14,596 nt of DNA from an uncultured Lachnospiraceae bacterium (lineage in GTDB: Bacteria > Bacillota > Clostridia > Lachnospirales > Lachnospiraceae), in contig CAMWWJ010000045.1 of NCBI GenBank assembly GCA_947177925.1, positions 1 through 14,596 on the forward strand, in the 5' to 3' direction. The notes below the pieces were generated by a model, which was not told where the DNA came from, ran no database searches, and saw only the letters and a program-made list of their open reading frames with translations. The position numbers and the translations under genes were made by a program. Each line of letters begins with the position of its first letter. The first letter of the stretch is position 1. Below, one piece after another: positions 1 through 6,910 of this stretch.

Positions 1-188
1 GAGGTCAAGGATTCCATGTACCGTCTTTGTCCTTCCGCATAAATCGTATCAAATGCCAATGAGGATTTTCCCGAACCCGAAAGGCCTGTCAGGACTACCA
101 GCTCATTTCTGGGAATATCCACGCTTAAATTCTTTAAATTATGTTCATTTGCTCCTCTGATTTTAATAAATTCCTTTTTCTCGCTCAT
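1..188 (-). CDS. uvrA: UvrA, excinuclease ABC subunit A (N-terminal part, cut by window edge)
   Basis: The first 62 codons of UvrA, the ABC-type ATPase that finds damaged DNA and loads UvrB in nucleotide excision repair. Translating the reverse strand gives a start MSEKKEFIKIRGANEHNLKN and then a Walker A motif GLSGSGKSS at about residues 35-43, followed by AFDTIYAEGQRRYMESL, which is the characteristic UvrA start. The gene runs off the left edge, so the signature motifs and zinc modules are not visible. The ATG at 186-188 is preceded by a GAGGAC ribosome binding site. It begins 18 nt after the stop of the DHHW gene, so it is probably the last visible gene of an operon that starts with uvrB. 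Identification is by family resemblance and is very secure. Confidence 0.95.
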   Translation of the reverse strand, partial: MSEKKEFIKIRGANEHNLKNLSVDIPRNELVVLTGLSGSGKSSLAFDTIYAEGQRRYMESLT

Positions 189-206
189 CTTTTTGTCCTC
201 ATTCTT

Positions 207-1742
207 CTATGAAAAATCTTTTTTTCTGACTTTCAGGGAAAGCAGGGAAATTTCTTCTCCTGTTTCCCTGGAAACAGCTATAAATTCCATAGTGCCCTTT
301 TTCAGCCTGCTGCTTCGAAATGCCGCAGACACCTTCTTTTTCCCAGCAAAACCGCCATAGCCCGCTTCATAATATTCATCTCTGTATTTCACATAAATCA
401 GGTAATCCTGCTGGTTAGCACCCTCTAATTCTCCGCTTATTTCCACGATGCCGCTGTTCTTATCAGCATATAAAATGCCGTCCTGCAGACTGCCGCCTTC
501 CACGGCATCTACAGACAAACGCAGGTGCTCTTTTTCCTTTTTCTTTCCAATGCCGGCAATTGACTGTCCACTTGATACCCAATCCGCCATCACTGCCTCG
601 TAGGGCATTTCATATTGAATATCTCGAAGACTGGTATAGGCATATAAATCATCCGCAAATGCCCTTTCTGCATTTTCATACAATACAACGTCCGGATTCA
701 GCACGTTCACATAGTATTGGACTCCTTGGTAGTTCTGCCTGGAAACCATATAGACCTCTTTATAAGTATTTACAAAAAACTTCTTATTGGACTGAAGAAA
801 GCTGTCATGGAATATGAGAATCGTTTCCTCCGATTTGGCATTGGGATTTTTGTAATGCTGTATGCTTGTTCCCTCCACTCTCTCAAGGGCGCCCTCCAGC
901 TTTTGGCTTGTTTTCAATTCAGGCTTGTGGGCCAGTGTATAAAAGGGCACCTGCTCATTGATGGGAATATCAATAAATTCCATAGTCTTCATTTCTTCAA
1001 AGTTTAAAACATAGTCTTCTTCCGAAACGACTGGTGCAGCACTTCCCTGCTGTCTGAATTTTTCTCCCACAAGCTGCATCCCATAAAATGCTCCAAAATC
1101 ATTCCAATGGGCACTATCATATTTTTTGTTATAAATCTGGACAGTTTTTGCCTTCTCCTGAAACTCCTCCACCGGAATCACATAAGGCACTTCTGCCTTG
1201 TCCAGCTTTTTGGCAAGCAGCTCCAATGTGTTTTCCTGTTTTTCATTTACATGAATATAATCGGGAAAATACTCTCCGTAAATGCTTTTTTTATCCGGAC
1301 ATATCATAAACACGAATAGAATGTTTTTTTCCTTTAAATATTCGTTTGTATTCCCAAGATAGGTTACCAGACTGTCTATCAGTTCCTCATCCGTGTTCAA
1401 ATGCTGATAGGACTTCACATAGCCATCGTCTGCCGGAAACACATAATCCTCTTTTCCATACATATGAAGCTCTTCCGCAAACTCATGGAACAGGCTGTGC
1501 ACAGCCTTTGTAAAAAGACCGATGGCCTCTTCCCGGAATCCTATTCTGTCTTCCGCATAATGAAGATACCATTCATTATATTTTTTGTCAAAGCCCCAGC
1601 CCGGCCAGCCAGTCAGCGCCCGGTTCTCCAATTGGGACTGGGCATATTCTTCCGTATTCATACAAAGCAGCGGAATGGTAATCATTGCCATAAATGCAAG
1701 AGAAAATATAATATCCGCCGCTTTTTTTCCTTTCTGAGTCAT
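207..1742 (-). CDS. DHHW / AlgJ-AlgX-like SGNH surface acyltransferase partner
   Basis: A 511-aa membrane-anchored protein of the DHHW/AlgJ-like SGNH class, which works outside the membrane with an MBOAT protein to move acetyl groups onto a surface polysaccharide. Residues about 9-28 form one hydrophobic segment, followed by the usual SQLENRAL motif (36-43). The catalytic-type motif DSAHWNDFGA lies at 209-218 (D209, H212), and the serine block FHDSF at 311-315 (S314 as nucleophile). The C-terminal 130 residues have no motif I recognise and may be a beta-rich accessory domain. The ATG at 1742 has a GGAGG site 7 nt upstream. It starts 28 nt after the MBOAT gene and stops 18 nt before uvrA. Seen: motifs and pairing. 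Known: AlgI-AlgJ type partnership. Inferred: that the polymer acylated is a cell-surface glycan; which one cannot be told. Confidence 0.85.
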   Translation of the reverse strand: MTQKGKKAADIIFSLAFMAMITIPLLCMNTEEYAQSQLENRALTGWPGWGFDKKYNEWYLHYAEDRIGFREEAIGLFTKAVHSLFHEFAEELHMYGKEDYVFPADDGYVKSYQHLNTDEELIDSLVTYLGNTNEYLKEKNILFVFMICPDKKSIYGEYFPDYIHVNEKQENTLELLAKKLDKAEVPYVIPVEEFQEKAKTVQIYNKKYDSAHWNDFGAFYGMQLVGEKFRQQGSAAPVVSEEDYVLNFEEMKTMEFIDIPINEQVPFYTLAHKPELKTSQKLEGALERVEGTSIQHYKNPNAKSEETILIFHDSFLQSNKKFFVNTYKEVYMVSRQNYQGVQYYVNVLNPDVVLYENAERAFADDLYAYTSLRDIQYEMPYEAVMADWVSSGQSIAGIGKKKEKEHLRLSVDAVEGGSLQDGILYADKNSGIVEISGELEGANQQDYLIYVKYRDEYYEAGYGGFAGKKKVSAAFRSSRLKKGTMEFIAVSRETGEEISLLSLKVRKKDFS

Positions 1743-1770
1743 GTATCTGCCTCCATGAATGTTAACCAGG

Positions 1771-3267
1771 TTAAAAGCGAAAATAAATAAAAGGATTGTA
1801 GGAGCTGTTGATGATAAACAGAAAAGAAAGCATTAACAGCGCCAACAGGCATATTCTTTTTCCAAGCAGCACAAAAAGGGAGTCCTTTTGCTGCCAAAGC
1901 ACCGGAATCTTCTCAACTACGGTTTTCAATGGAAAGCATGTAAGAACAGCAATGGCAAAATAGCAAATATTCTGATTGGACATATAATATCTTATATCGT
2001 AAGCAATAAAATCCGCTTTGTGGATTCCAAACATAACCGCCAGATAGGAAAGTCCATCCTTTAAGGATACCAGGTTGAAAATGACCCAGCCCGTTATTAC
2101 CACCAGCATCGTATAAAGCCACTTCACAAACAATATGCCGCTGTTGTGTATTCCTGCTTCTTTTCCGGCAGTCCTGCTGTCAATATACCGTTCCAGCACA
2201 ATGAATGCCCCATGCCATAATCCCCATACAAGGAACCCAAAGCCGGCTCCATGCCAGATGCCTGTTGCAACAAAGACAATGAGCAAATGCAGGTATACAT
2301 TTCCTTTCCGGCTTCCTCCCATGGGAATATACAGATAATCCCGAAACCAGGAGGACAGGGATATGTGCCATCTCCTCCAAAACTCCCTGATAGATGTGGA
2401 AATATAGGGATAACGGAAGTTTTCCATAAAAGTAAATCCAAAGATTTTCCCAAGGCCGATTGCCATATCGGAATAGCCGGAAAAATCAAAGTAAATCTGC
2501 AATGTATAGGCAATTGCCCCCAGCCATGCAACCTGGGCGCTCATATAAGAAATATCCGCCGAAAAGATGTCAGCCGCCATGCTCCCCACCATATTGGCAA
2601 GAATTGCTTTTTTACCCAATCCGATTATGAACCGTTCCGCACCTGCTGCAAACATGGCGCTTGTGGTCTTCCTGTTTGTAAGGGCGCCTGCTATGTCCGT
2701 ATAGCGCACAATAGGTCCGGCAATTAACTGTGGGAACATGGAAATATATAGCGCAAGATTGAGAGGATTCTTTTGCACAATGTGACTTACTTCTCCCCTT
2801 TCATCCTCTTTTCCTTCCATCCGGTACACATCGATTACATAGGACAGTCCTTGAAATGTATAAAAAGAAATCCCAATGGGAAGCGCAATCTGAATCACGG
2901 AAAAGCTTCCGTTTATTGCCTTTTGTATTGTTTCCATACAAAAGGTAAAATATTTGAATACAAATAAAATGCCCAGATTCAAAATAACAGCCAGAGTCAC
3001 AGTTATCTTTTTCCATATCTGCAAACGCCCTGCCTTTTCCCTGTATGCTGCCTGCTTTTCAGACAGCCTCCAGATCACTATGCCAAATCCATAATTACAC
3101 AAAATGGAGGCTAACATAATCCAGATAAAGCCCGGCTCGCCCCACCCGTAAAAAAACAGGCTTGCCAAAAGCAGAAAAACATTTTTGAATTTTGACGGTA
3201 CTATATAGTAGCCTGTGATTACCACAGGCAAAAATACGCATAAAAACAAAATCGTACTAAATACCAT
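1771..3267 (-). CDS. MBOAT family membrane O-acyltransferase (AlgI/DltB-like)
   Basis: A 498-aa polytopic membrane protein of the MBOAT family (AlgI/PatA/DltB type), which carries acyl groups across the membrane for O-acylation of surface polymers. It shows the AlgI-like start MVFSTILFLCVFLPV, the block REFWRRWHISLSSWFRDYLY (294-313), and the catalytic-histidine block GIWHGAGFGFLVWGLWHG with H339. Many hydrophobic segments span its length. I chose the ATG at 3267 because GGAG lies 7 nt upstream and the protein then starts as family members do; an upstream ATG at 3285 would overlap uvrB by 14 nt and lacks a site. Its ribosome binding site lies within the last codons of uvrB, with only 4 nt between stop and start, so translation is probably coupled. 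The following DHHW gene is its likely extracytoplasmic partner. Confidence 0.92.
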   Translation of the reverse strand: MVFSTILFLCVFLPVVITGYYIVPSKFKNVFLLLASLFFYGWGEPGFIWIMLASILCNYGFGIVIWRLSEKQAAYREKAGRLQIWKKITVTLAVILNLGILFVFKYFTFCMETIQKAINGSFSVIQIALPIGISFYTFQGLSYVIDVYRMEGKEDERGEVSHIVQKNPLNLALYISMFPQLIAGPIVRYTDIAGALTNRKTTSAMFAAGAERFIIGLGKKAILANMVGSMAADIFSADISYMSAQVAWLGAIAYTLQIYFDFSGYSDMAIGLGKIFGFTFMENFRYPYISTSIREFWRRWHISLSSWFRDYLYIPMGGSRKGNVYLHLLIVFVATGIWHGAGFGFLVWGLWHGAFIVLERYIDSRTAGKEAGIHNSGILFVKWLYTMLVVITGWVIFNLVSLKDGLSYLAVMFGIHKADFIAYDIRYYMSNQNICYFAIAVLTCFPLKTVVEKIPVLWQQKDSLFVLLGKRICLLALLMLSFLFIINSSYNPFIYFRF

Positions 3268-3271
3268 TTTT

Positions 3272-5269
3272 CTACTCCATATCATCCAACTGCTTTTTCA
3301 GCTCAACCATCTGGTCACGAAGCTTCGCTGCAAGCTCGAAATCCAATTCCGCCGCCGCCTTTTTCATTTGTTTCTGAACCTGTCCAATCAGCTTTTCCAA
3401 TTCTTCCCTGTTCATGGATTCCGGATCTTTTTCAAATTCAATCTCTTCCTTGCTTACGGCTTTCGAAATGCTGATCAGATCTCTTACGGCTTTTTTAATA
3501 GTCTGGGGGGTAATGCCATGTTCTTCATTATATTCCTGCTGAATCTTACGACGTCTGTTAGTCTCACTAATAGCTGCATTCATGGAATCCGTCATCTTAT
3601 CCCCATACATGATTACCCGTCCCTCTGCATTTCTTGCCGCACGTCCAATGGTCTGGATAAGGGAGGTTTCCGAACGCAGGAATCCTTCTTTATCTGCATC
3701 CAGTATGGCTACCAGAGATATTTCCGGAATGTCAAGCCCTTCTCTTAACAGATTGATACCTACCAGCACATCAAATACGTCAAGACGCATATCCCTGATA
3801 ATTTCGGCACGTTCCAATGTATCAATATCCGAATGAAGATACCTGACACGAATTCCCACTTCTTTCATATAATCCGTCAGATCTTCTGCCATCCGCTTCG
3901 TAAGGGTTGTAATCATGACCTTATTTTTTTTCTCAATTTCCTTTTTTACTTCTGATATCAGATCGTCAATCTGGCCTTCTACTTTACGTACGTCCACCTC
4001 CGGATCTAAAAGCCCGGTAGGACGGATGATCTGCTCCGCCCTTAACAGCTCATGCTCCTTTTCGTAGTCGGAAGGTGTGGCGGATACAAATAAAAGCTGA
4101 TCGATCTTGCTTTCAAATTCCTGAAAATTAAGAGGCCTGTTATCCAGTGCGGAAGGCAGTCTAAAACCGTAATCCACCAGTGTGTTTTTACGGGATCTGT
4201 CCCCTGCGAACATTCCTCTTATCTGAGGAACCGTCATATGGGATTCGTCAATGATAATCAGGTAATCATCCTGAAAGAAATCCATCAGGGTATGAGGCGT
4301 AGCTCCCGGTTCCATAAAGCTTAAATGTCTGGAATAATTTTCAATGCCGGAACAGAACCCGGTTTCCTTCAGCATTTCTATATCAAAATTGGTCCGTTCG
4401 GAAATCCTCTGTGCCTCTAACAGCTTGTCCTCTCCTTTAAAAAAGCGGATGCGGTCCTCCAGCTCCTGTTCAATATTGGTACATGCCGCCAGAATCTTTT
4501 CCATAGGTACTACGTAATGGGAGGCCGGAAAAATAGTAATGTGCTCCAATGTGGCATGAACGGTTCCAAGCAATGGATCCACTTCTGCAATCCTGTCGAT
4601 TTCATCTCCAAAAAACTCTACCCGAATCAGAAAATCTCCGCCTTCTGCAGGATAGATTTCCAGCACATCTCCCCGAACCCGGAAATTCCCCCGGCTTATC
4701 TCCATATCGTTTCTGTCATATTGGATTTGTATCAGCTCTTTAATGACTTCATCCCTGTCCTTATTCATACCCGGTCTTAAGGAAACAAGCATCTCCTGAT
4801 AGTCATCCGGGCTTCCTAAACCGTATATGCAGGAAACACTTGCCACCACGATCACGTCCTTGCGCTCCGTCAGGGATGCGGTTGCGGACAGCCTTAGTTT
4901 ATCGATTTCATCATTGATGGAGGAATCCTTTTCAATGTAGGTGTCTGTGGAAGGTACATAGGCTTCCGGCTGGTAGTAGTCGTAGTAGCTTACGAAATAT
5001 TCCACGGCGTTTTCCGGAAAGAATTCTTTAAATTCTCCATAAAGCTGCCCTGCCAGTGTCTTATTGTGCGCTATTACCAAAGTGGGCTTGTTTAAGGCTT
5101 GAATGACATTCGCCATAGTGAAGGTCTTGCCGGAACCTGTAACCCCTAGTAAAGTCTGGAATTGGTTGCCTTCTTTGAAGCCTTTCACAAGGGCTTCGAT
5201 TGCCTGTGGCTGGTCGCCTGTCGGCTTGTATTCTGAATGAAGTTTAAATATATTTTGTGCAGTTTGCAC
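3272..5269 (-). CDS. uvrB: UvrB, excinuclease ABC subunit B
   Basis: A complete UvrB of 665 aa, the helicase-like damage-verifying subunit of nucleotide excision repair, taking DNA from UvrA and recruiting UvrC. Visible motifs: GDQPQAI (18-24), Walker A GVTGSGKT (42-49), the tyrosine-rich beta-hairpin YFVSYYDYYQPEAYVPSTDT (91-110) that clamps the DNA strand, the DESH box (341-344), helicase motif VI region QTIGRAARN, and a C-terminal UVR motif (about 620-660) for UvrC contact. The start is taken as GTG at 5267-5269, since a strong GGAGGTGG site lies just upstream and the protein then begins QTAQNIFKLHSEYKPTG as usual; the frame stays open to 5335, but that adds 22 residues unlike the family. 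A LexA box and promoter lie about 180 bp upstream. It heads the operon with the acyltransferase pair and uvrA. Confidence 0.98.
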   Translation of the reverse strand: MQTAQNIFKLHSEYKPTGDQPQAIEALVKGFKEGNQFQTLLGVTGSGKTFTMANVIQALNKPTLVIAHNKTLAGQLYGEFKEFFPENAVEYFVSYYDYYQPEAYVPSTDTYIEKDSSINDEIDKLRLSATASLTERKDVIVVASVSCIYGLGSPDDYQEMLVSLRPGMNKDRDEVIKELIQIQYDRNDMEISRGNFRVRGDVLEIYPAEGGDFLIRVEFFGDEIDRIAEVDPLLGTVHATLEHITIFPASHYVVPMEKILAACTNIEQELEDRIRFFKGEDKLLEAQRISERTNFDIEMLKETGFCSGIENYSRHLSFMEPGATPHTLMDFFQDDYLIIIDESHMTVPQIRGMFAGDRSRKNTLVDYGFRLPSALDNRPLNFQEFESKIDQLLFVSATPSDYEKEHELLRAEQIIRPTGLLDPEVDVRKVEGQIDDLISEVKKEIEKKNKVMITTLTKRMAEDLTDYMKEVGIRVRYLHSDIDTLERAEIIRDMRLDVFDVLVGINLLREGLDIPEISLVAILDADKEGFLRSETSLIQTIGRAARNAEGRVIMYGDKMTDSMNAAISETNRRRKIQQEYNEEHGITPQTIKKAVRDLISISKAVSKEEIEFEKDPESMNREELEKLIGQVQKQMKKAAAELDFELAAKLRDQMVELKKQLDDME

Positions 5270-5316
5270 AAATACCACCTCCAAAATCCATAGTGAAAAA
5301 GTTCGACTATTAGGCA

Positions 5317-5372
5317 GAAATTCGTCGAGACACATATTCTATTTTCTAAAAATTGCCTTTTCGACGAATTTC
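5317..5372 (-). other. 12-bp perfect inverted repeat in the uvrB leader
   Basis: GAAATTCGTCGA at 5317-5328 and its exact reverse complement TCGACGAATTTC at 5361-5372 enclose a 32-nt loop. It lies wholly within the predicted 5' untranslated leader of uvrB (transcription start near 5444, start codon at 5269), so the transcript would fold here. No run of T follows directly, so it is not an obvious terminator. Its role is unknown: transcript stability, a protein site, or a leftover element end are all possible. Confidence 0.6.
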
Positions 5373-5450
5373 GTTCACCGCTTTCAATTTTCCGCACCTT
5401 ACGGAAGTAGTAAAACTGAATGGACAAATTGAAAAGCAAAATCGGGATTT

Positions 5451-5479
5451 ATTATACCACATCCACCCTCTCTTGTCCA
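5451..5479 (-). promoter_or_regulatory. Sigma-A promoter of the uvrB operon
   Basis: On the minus strand, TGGACA (-35, 5474-5479), a 17-bp spacer, and TATAAT (-10, 5451-5456) with TG one base upstream as an extended -10. Five of six -35 bases and all -10 bases match consensus. Start of transcription would be near 5444, giving a leader of about 175 nt before the uvrB GTG. Confidence 0.85.
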
Positions 5480-5486
5480 TACAGAA

Positions 5487-5500
5487 CAAACATAAGTTCG
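5487..5500. promoter_or_regulatory. LexA (DinR) SOS box of the uvrB operon
   Basis: Reading the minus strand, CGAACTTATGTTTG matches the Firmicutes LexA operator pattern CGAAC-N4-GTTYG. It lies 7 bp upstream of the -35 hexamer of the uvrB promoter, a position where LexA would block RNA polymerase. uvrB is an established SOS gene in Bacillus and Clostridia, which supports the call. Confidence 0.85.
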
Positions 5501-5516
5501 TATTCTTTTGCTGCTT

Positions 5517-5633
5517 TTATTTATTCCCTGATGCCTCTCTTTTTGGTAAAAAACCGTCAATATCAATCACCGTATTCAACATATCACTTTCAGCATTATC
5601 ATCAGTAAATTTCTTCGGCATAACCTCATCCAT
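5517..5633 (-). pseudogene. Orphan C-terminal fragment in a second frame
   Basis: In the minus-strand frame that overlaps the end of the 74-aa ORF, codons from ATG at 5633 encode MDEVMPKKFTDDNAESD, continuing through LNTVIDIDGFLPKREASGNK to TAA at 5517-5519 (38 aa). The composition is that of a real soluble protein tail, whereas the ORF overlapping it becomes implausible here (CRRNLLMIMLKVIC). There is no ribosome binding site before this ATG. I read it as the remaining 3' end of a gene whose front has been lost or shifted out of frame. I do not recognise the family. It ends just 17 bp from the LexA box. Confidence 0.45.
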
Positions 5634-5800
5634 GTATGACAGGCAAGATTGCTTTTCAGGTCAAATTCATAAGTTCTTATCGGAACTGGATTATATGCTG
5701 CCAGCCCATAATCCAGAATATCCGGCAACTTGCCTTTTTCTTTTAAAATTCCCCGAATTTTGTCAAACAGCTCTTCCGTTGTCATTGGTTTTTTCAACAT
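5576..5800 (-). CDS. Small hypothetical ORF, probably truncated or frameshifted
   Basis: A 74-aa reading frame with a good start: ATG at 5800 with GGAGAG 5 nt upstream. Residues 1 to about 52 look like a real soluble protein, with MTTEELFDKIRGILKEKGK near the start and then LPDILDYGLAAYNPVPIRTY. After about residue 54 the translation changes character, with Cys, Arg, Met and Leu clusters, and ends at a TGA. In the same place a different frame carries a more protein-like tail (5517-5633). This suggests a frameshift or deletion junction near 5635-5645. I do not recognise the family. It lies after a hairpin terminator and before the uvrB promoter, in an AT-rich patch with a JAB protein and another tiny gene, so mobile-element origin is likely but not proven. 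Confidence 0.5.
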   Translation of the reverse strand: MLKKPMTTEELFDKIRGILKEKGKLPDILDYGLAAYNPVPIRTYEFDLKSNLACHTWMRLCRRNLLMIMLKVIC

Positions 5801-5820
5801 TGAAACTCTCCTTTCCACGC

Positions 5821-5862
5821 AAAAAGGGAAGTACCTCCATTTTAATGGAAATACTTCCCTTT
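5821..5862 (-). terminator. Near-perfect 40-nt palindrome, probable terminator
   Basis: AAAGGGAAGTA at 5823-5833 pairs exactly with TACTTCCCTTT at 5852-5862; inside, after a 2x2 mismatch, TCCATT (5836-5841) pairs with AATGGA (5844-5849). On the minus strand the stem ends in a run of five T (5821-5825, partly inside the stem), as in a factor-independent terminator. It lies between the 57-aa ORF and the 74-aa ORF, so it would end the JAB transcript, although the 74-aa frame starts only 20 nt further on. Confidence 0.65.
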
Positions 5863-5898
5863 ACCTCGAACTTTTTTAATTGTAAAATCAGTATTGCA

Positions 5899-6072
5899 TC
5901 ATACCTTCTGCAAATACCTTTTCCGACTCTCCCTTGCCCGTGCTATGATAGCCTTATTTTTTTCTATACTTTTCTCCAATTCTTTTTCATCAACTTTATA
6001 ATCTGGATCAGGAACAAAAATTTCCAAAGGCTTAAAATCATATTCCACATCATTCAAAACATAACTTTCCAT
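5899..6072 (-). CDS. 57-aa hypothetical protein
   Basis: A short gene with convincing signals: ATG at 6072, AGGAGG 8 nt upstream, and TGA at 5899-5901. The product begins MESYVLNDVEYDFKPLEIF and then VPDPDYKVDEKE, followed by a charged helix rich in Lys, Glu and Arg (about 28-55) ending in RKRYLQKV. It is soluble, has no cysteine and no signal peptide. The acidic front and basic tail look like a small binding or regulatory protein, but I do not recognise the family and assign no function. It lies 53 nt after the JAB gene with a hairpin between them, and no promoter is visible, so it is probably co-transcribed with it. The palindrome at 5823-5862 follows. Confidence 0.65.
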   Translation of the reverse strand: MESYVLNDVEYDFKPLEIFVPDPDYKVDEKELEKSIEKNKAIIARARESRKRYLQKV

Positions 6073-6105
6073 GCCCTCAACCTCCTAACGATAATAGAAC
6101 TTATG

Positions 6106-6136
6106 ACTATAGGGAGCCATTTTTGCTACCTATAGT
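6106..6136 (-). repeat. Hairpin at the 3' end of the JAB gene
   Basis: ACTATAGG (6106-6113) and CCTATAGT (6129-6136) form 8 bp. After one mismatch, AGC (6115-6117) and GCT (6125-6127) add 3 bp around a 7-nt loop. The stem takes in the JAB stop codon at 6126-6128. There is no T run after it on the minus strand, so it is more likely an mRNA-processing or partial-attenuation hairpin before the 57-aa gene than a full terminator. Confidence 0.5.
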
Positions 6137-6743
6137 ATATTCCTACTTCACTACTCTTTGCCAAAAATGACAATGCCGCAAGATAAATCTCCGTTAATGG
6201 AGAATCCTTTTTTAAGTCCTCCACACATTCATTAAATAAAGCTACTGCTTTTTTCAAATCATAACTTTCCTCTCGCCTCAAATAGTGAACCGTTCCCTGA
6301 TTTGACACCACGACCATAACCTCTAAAGCAGAAAACTCAATAAAAAACTGTATATCCTGTATTGAAAATGTCTGTGTGGAAGGGTGGTTGTGCAAAATAA
6401 CTACTGCCACGGACTTCTGCGAAACAAGAATATGGTTTGACAATGTATCCGCCCTGACATCCACCTCATGCTCCGTTCCAAAAGAAACACCATACACTTC
6501 AAGTGGGTTATCCACCCCAAGATCACAAGTTATTGCAACTTCATTACTATCATTTTCATCTTTGGAAACCGTCAATACTTCTTGTGCCAACTCTCGCATT
6601 ATATGATTTTGGTTATCTGTAAATCCCTTGTATCGAATAAATGGCACTCTATTTATCGCAATATCAGTAATATATACCTTCTTATCACGATTCTTTGCCA
6701 TTTCCAGAGATTCCAAATTTACCGGCTTACCCGAAACATCCAT
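6126..6743 (-). CDS. RadC-like JAB/MPN (JAMM) domain protein
   Basis: A 205-aa soluble protein whose middle carries a JAMM-type metal motif: VILHNHPSTQTFSIQDI with H118, H120, S127 and D130, plus possible acidic partners at E69 or E91. This resembles RadC (HNHPSG...S..D) and MPN-domain proteins carried by phages and conjugative elements. The gap from H120 to S127 is one residue shorter than the usual JAMM spacing. The N-terminal 60 residues and the C-terminal helical region (160-200) are not recognisable. I chose ATG at 6743 because AAGGGG lies 9 nt upstream; the frame is open to a TTG at 6764. It has its own extended -10 promoter and heads a short transcript with the 57-aa gene. The family includes metalloproteases and deubiquitinase-like isopeptidases; the activity here is unknown. 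AT-rich composition and context suggest a mobile-element origin. Confidence 0.75.
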   Translation of the reverse strand: MDVSGKPVNLESLEMAKNRDKKVYITDIAINRVPFIRYKGFTDNQNHIMRELAQEVLTVSKDENDSNEVAITCDLGVDNPLEVYGVSFGTEHEVDVRADTLSNHILVSQKSVAVVILHNHPSTQTFSIQDIQFFIEFSALEVMVVVSNQGTVHYLRREESYDLKKAVALFNECVEDLKKDSPLTEIYLAALSFLAKSSEVGIYYR

Positions 6744-6781
6744 TGGTATCAGCCCCTTTCCCAAATCATCTATTCACTTCT

Positions 6782-6790
6782 ATTATAGCA
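6782..6790 (-). promoter_or_regulatory. Extended -10 promoter of the JAB gene
   Basis: On the minus strand TGCTATAAT gives a perfect TATAAT (6782-6787) with the TG of an extended -10 (6789-6790). The -35 position 17 bp upstream (GTGTAA) matches poorly, as is common for extended -10 promoters. The transcript would start near 6775, about 32 nt before the ATG. Confidence 0.6.
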
Positions 6791-6910
6791 GAAATATATC
6801 GAATTTACACTCCTTTTTCTTCCAAAAGGCAACTGCAATATGTTCTACACGACTTATACTAAGCATTTGTTCTATTTTCCTTTATACTTTATGAAAAATT
6901 GATATTTATC

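Noticed and set aside
2251..2727. 158-codon plus-strand frame inside the MBOAT gene
   Set aside because: Antisense of a well-supported gene, rich in Cys, Pro, His and Asn without any motif.
5353..6135. 260-codon open frame on the plus strand
   Set aside because: It is Phe, Ile and Leu rich as expected for antisense of AT-rich DNA, has no ribosome binding site, and lies over the LexA box, uvrB promoter, the small minus-strand genes and a terminator.
6820..6890. Possible LexA boxes upstream of the JAB gene (AGAACATATTGC, AGAACAAATGCTT)
   Set aside because: Only the left half-site fits; the right GTTC half is missing in both.
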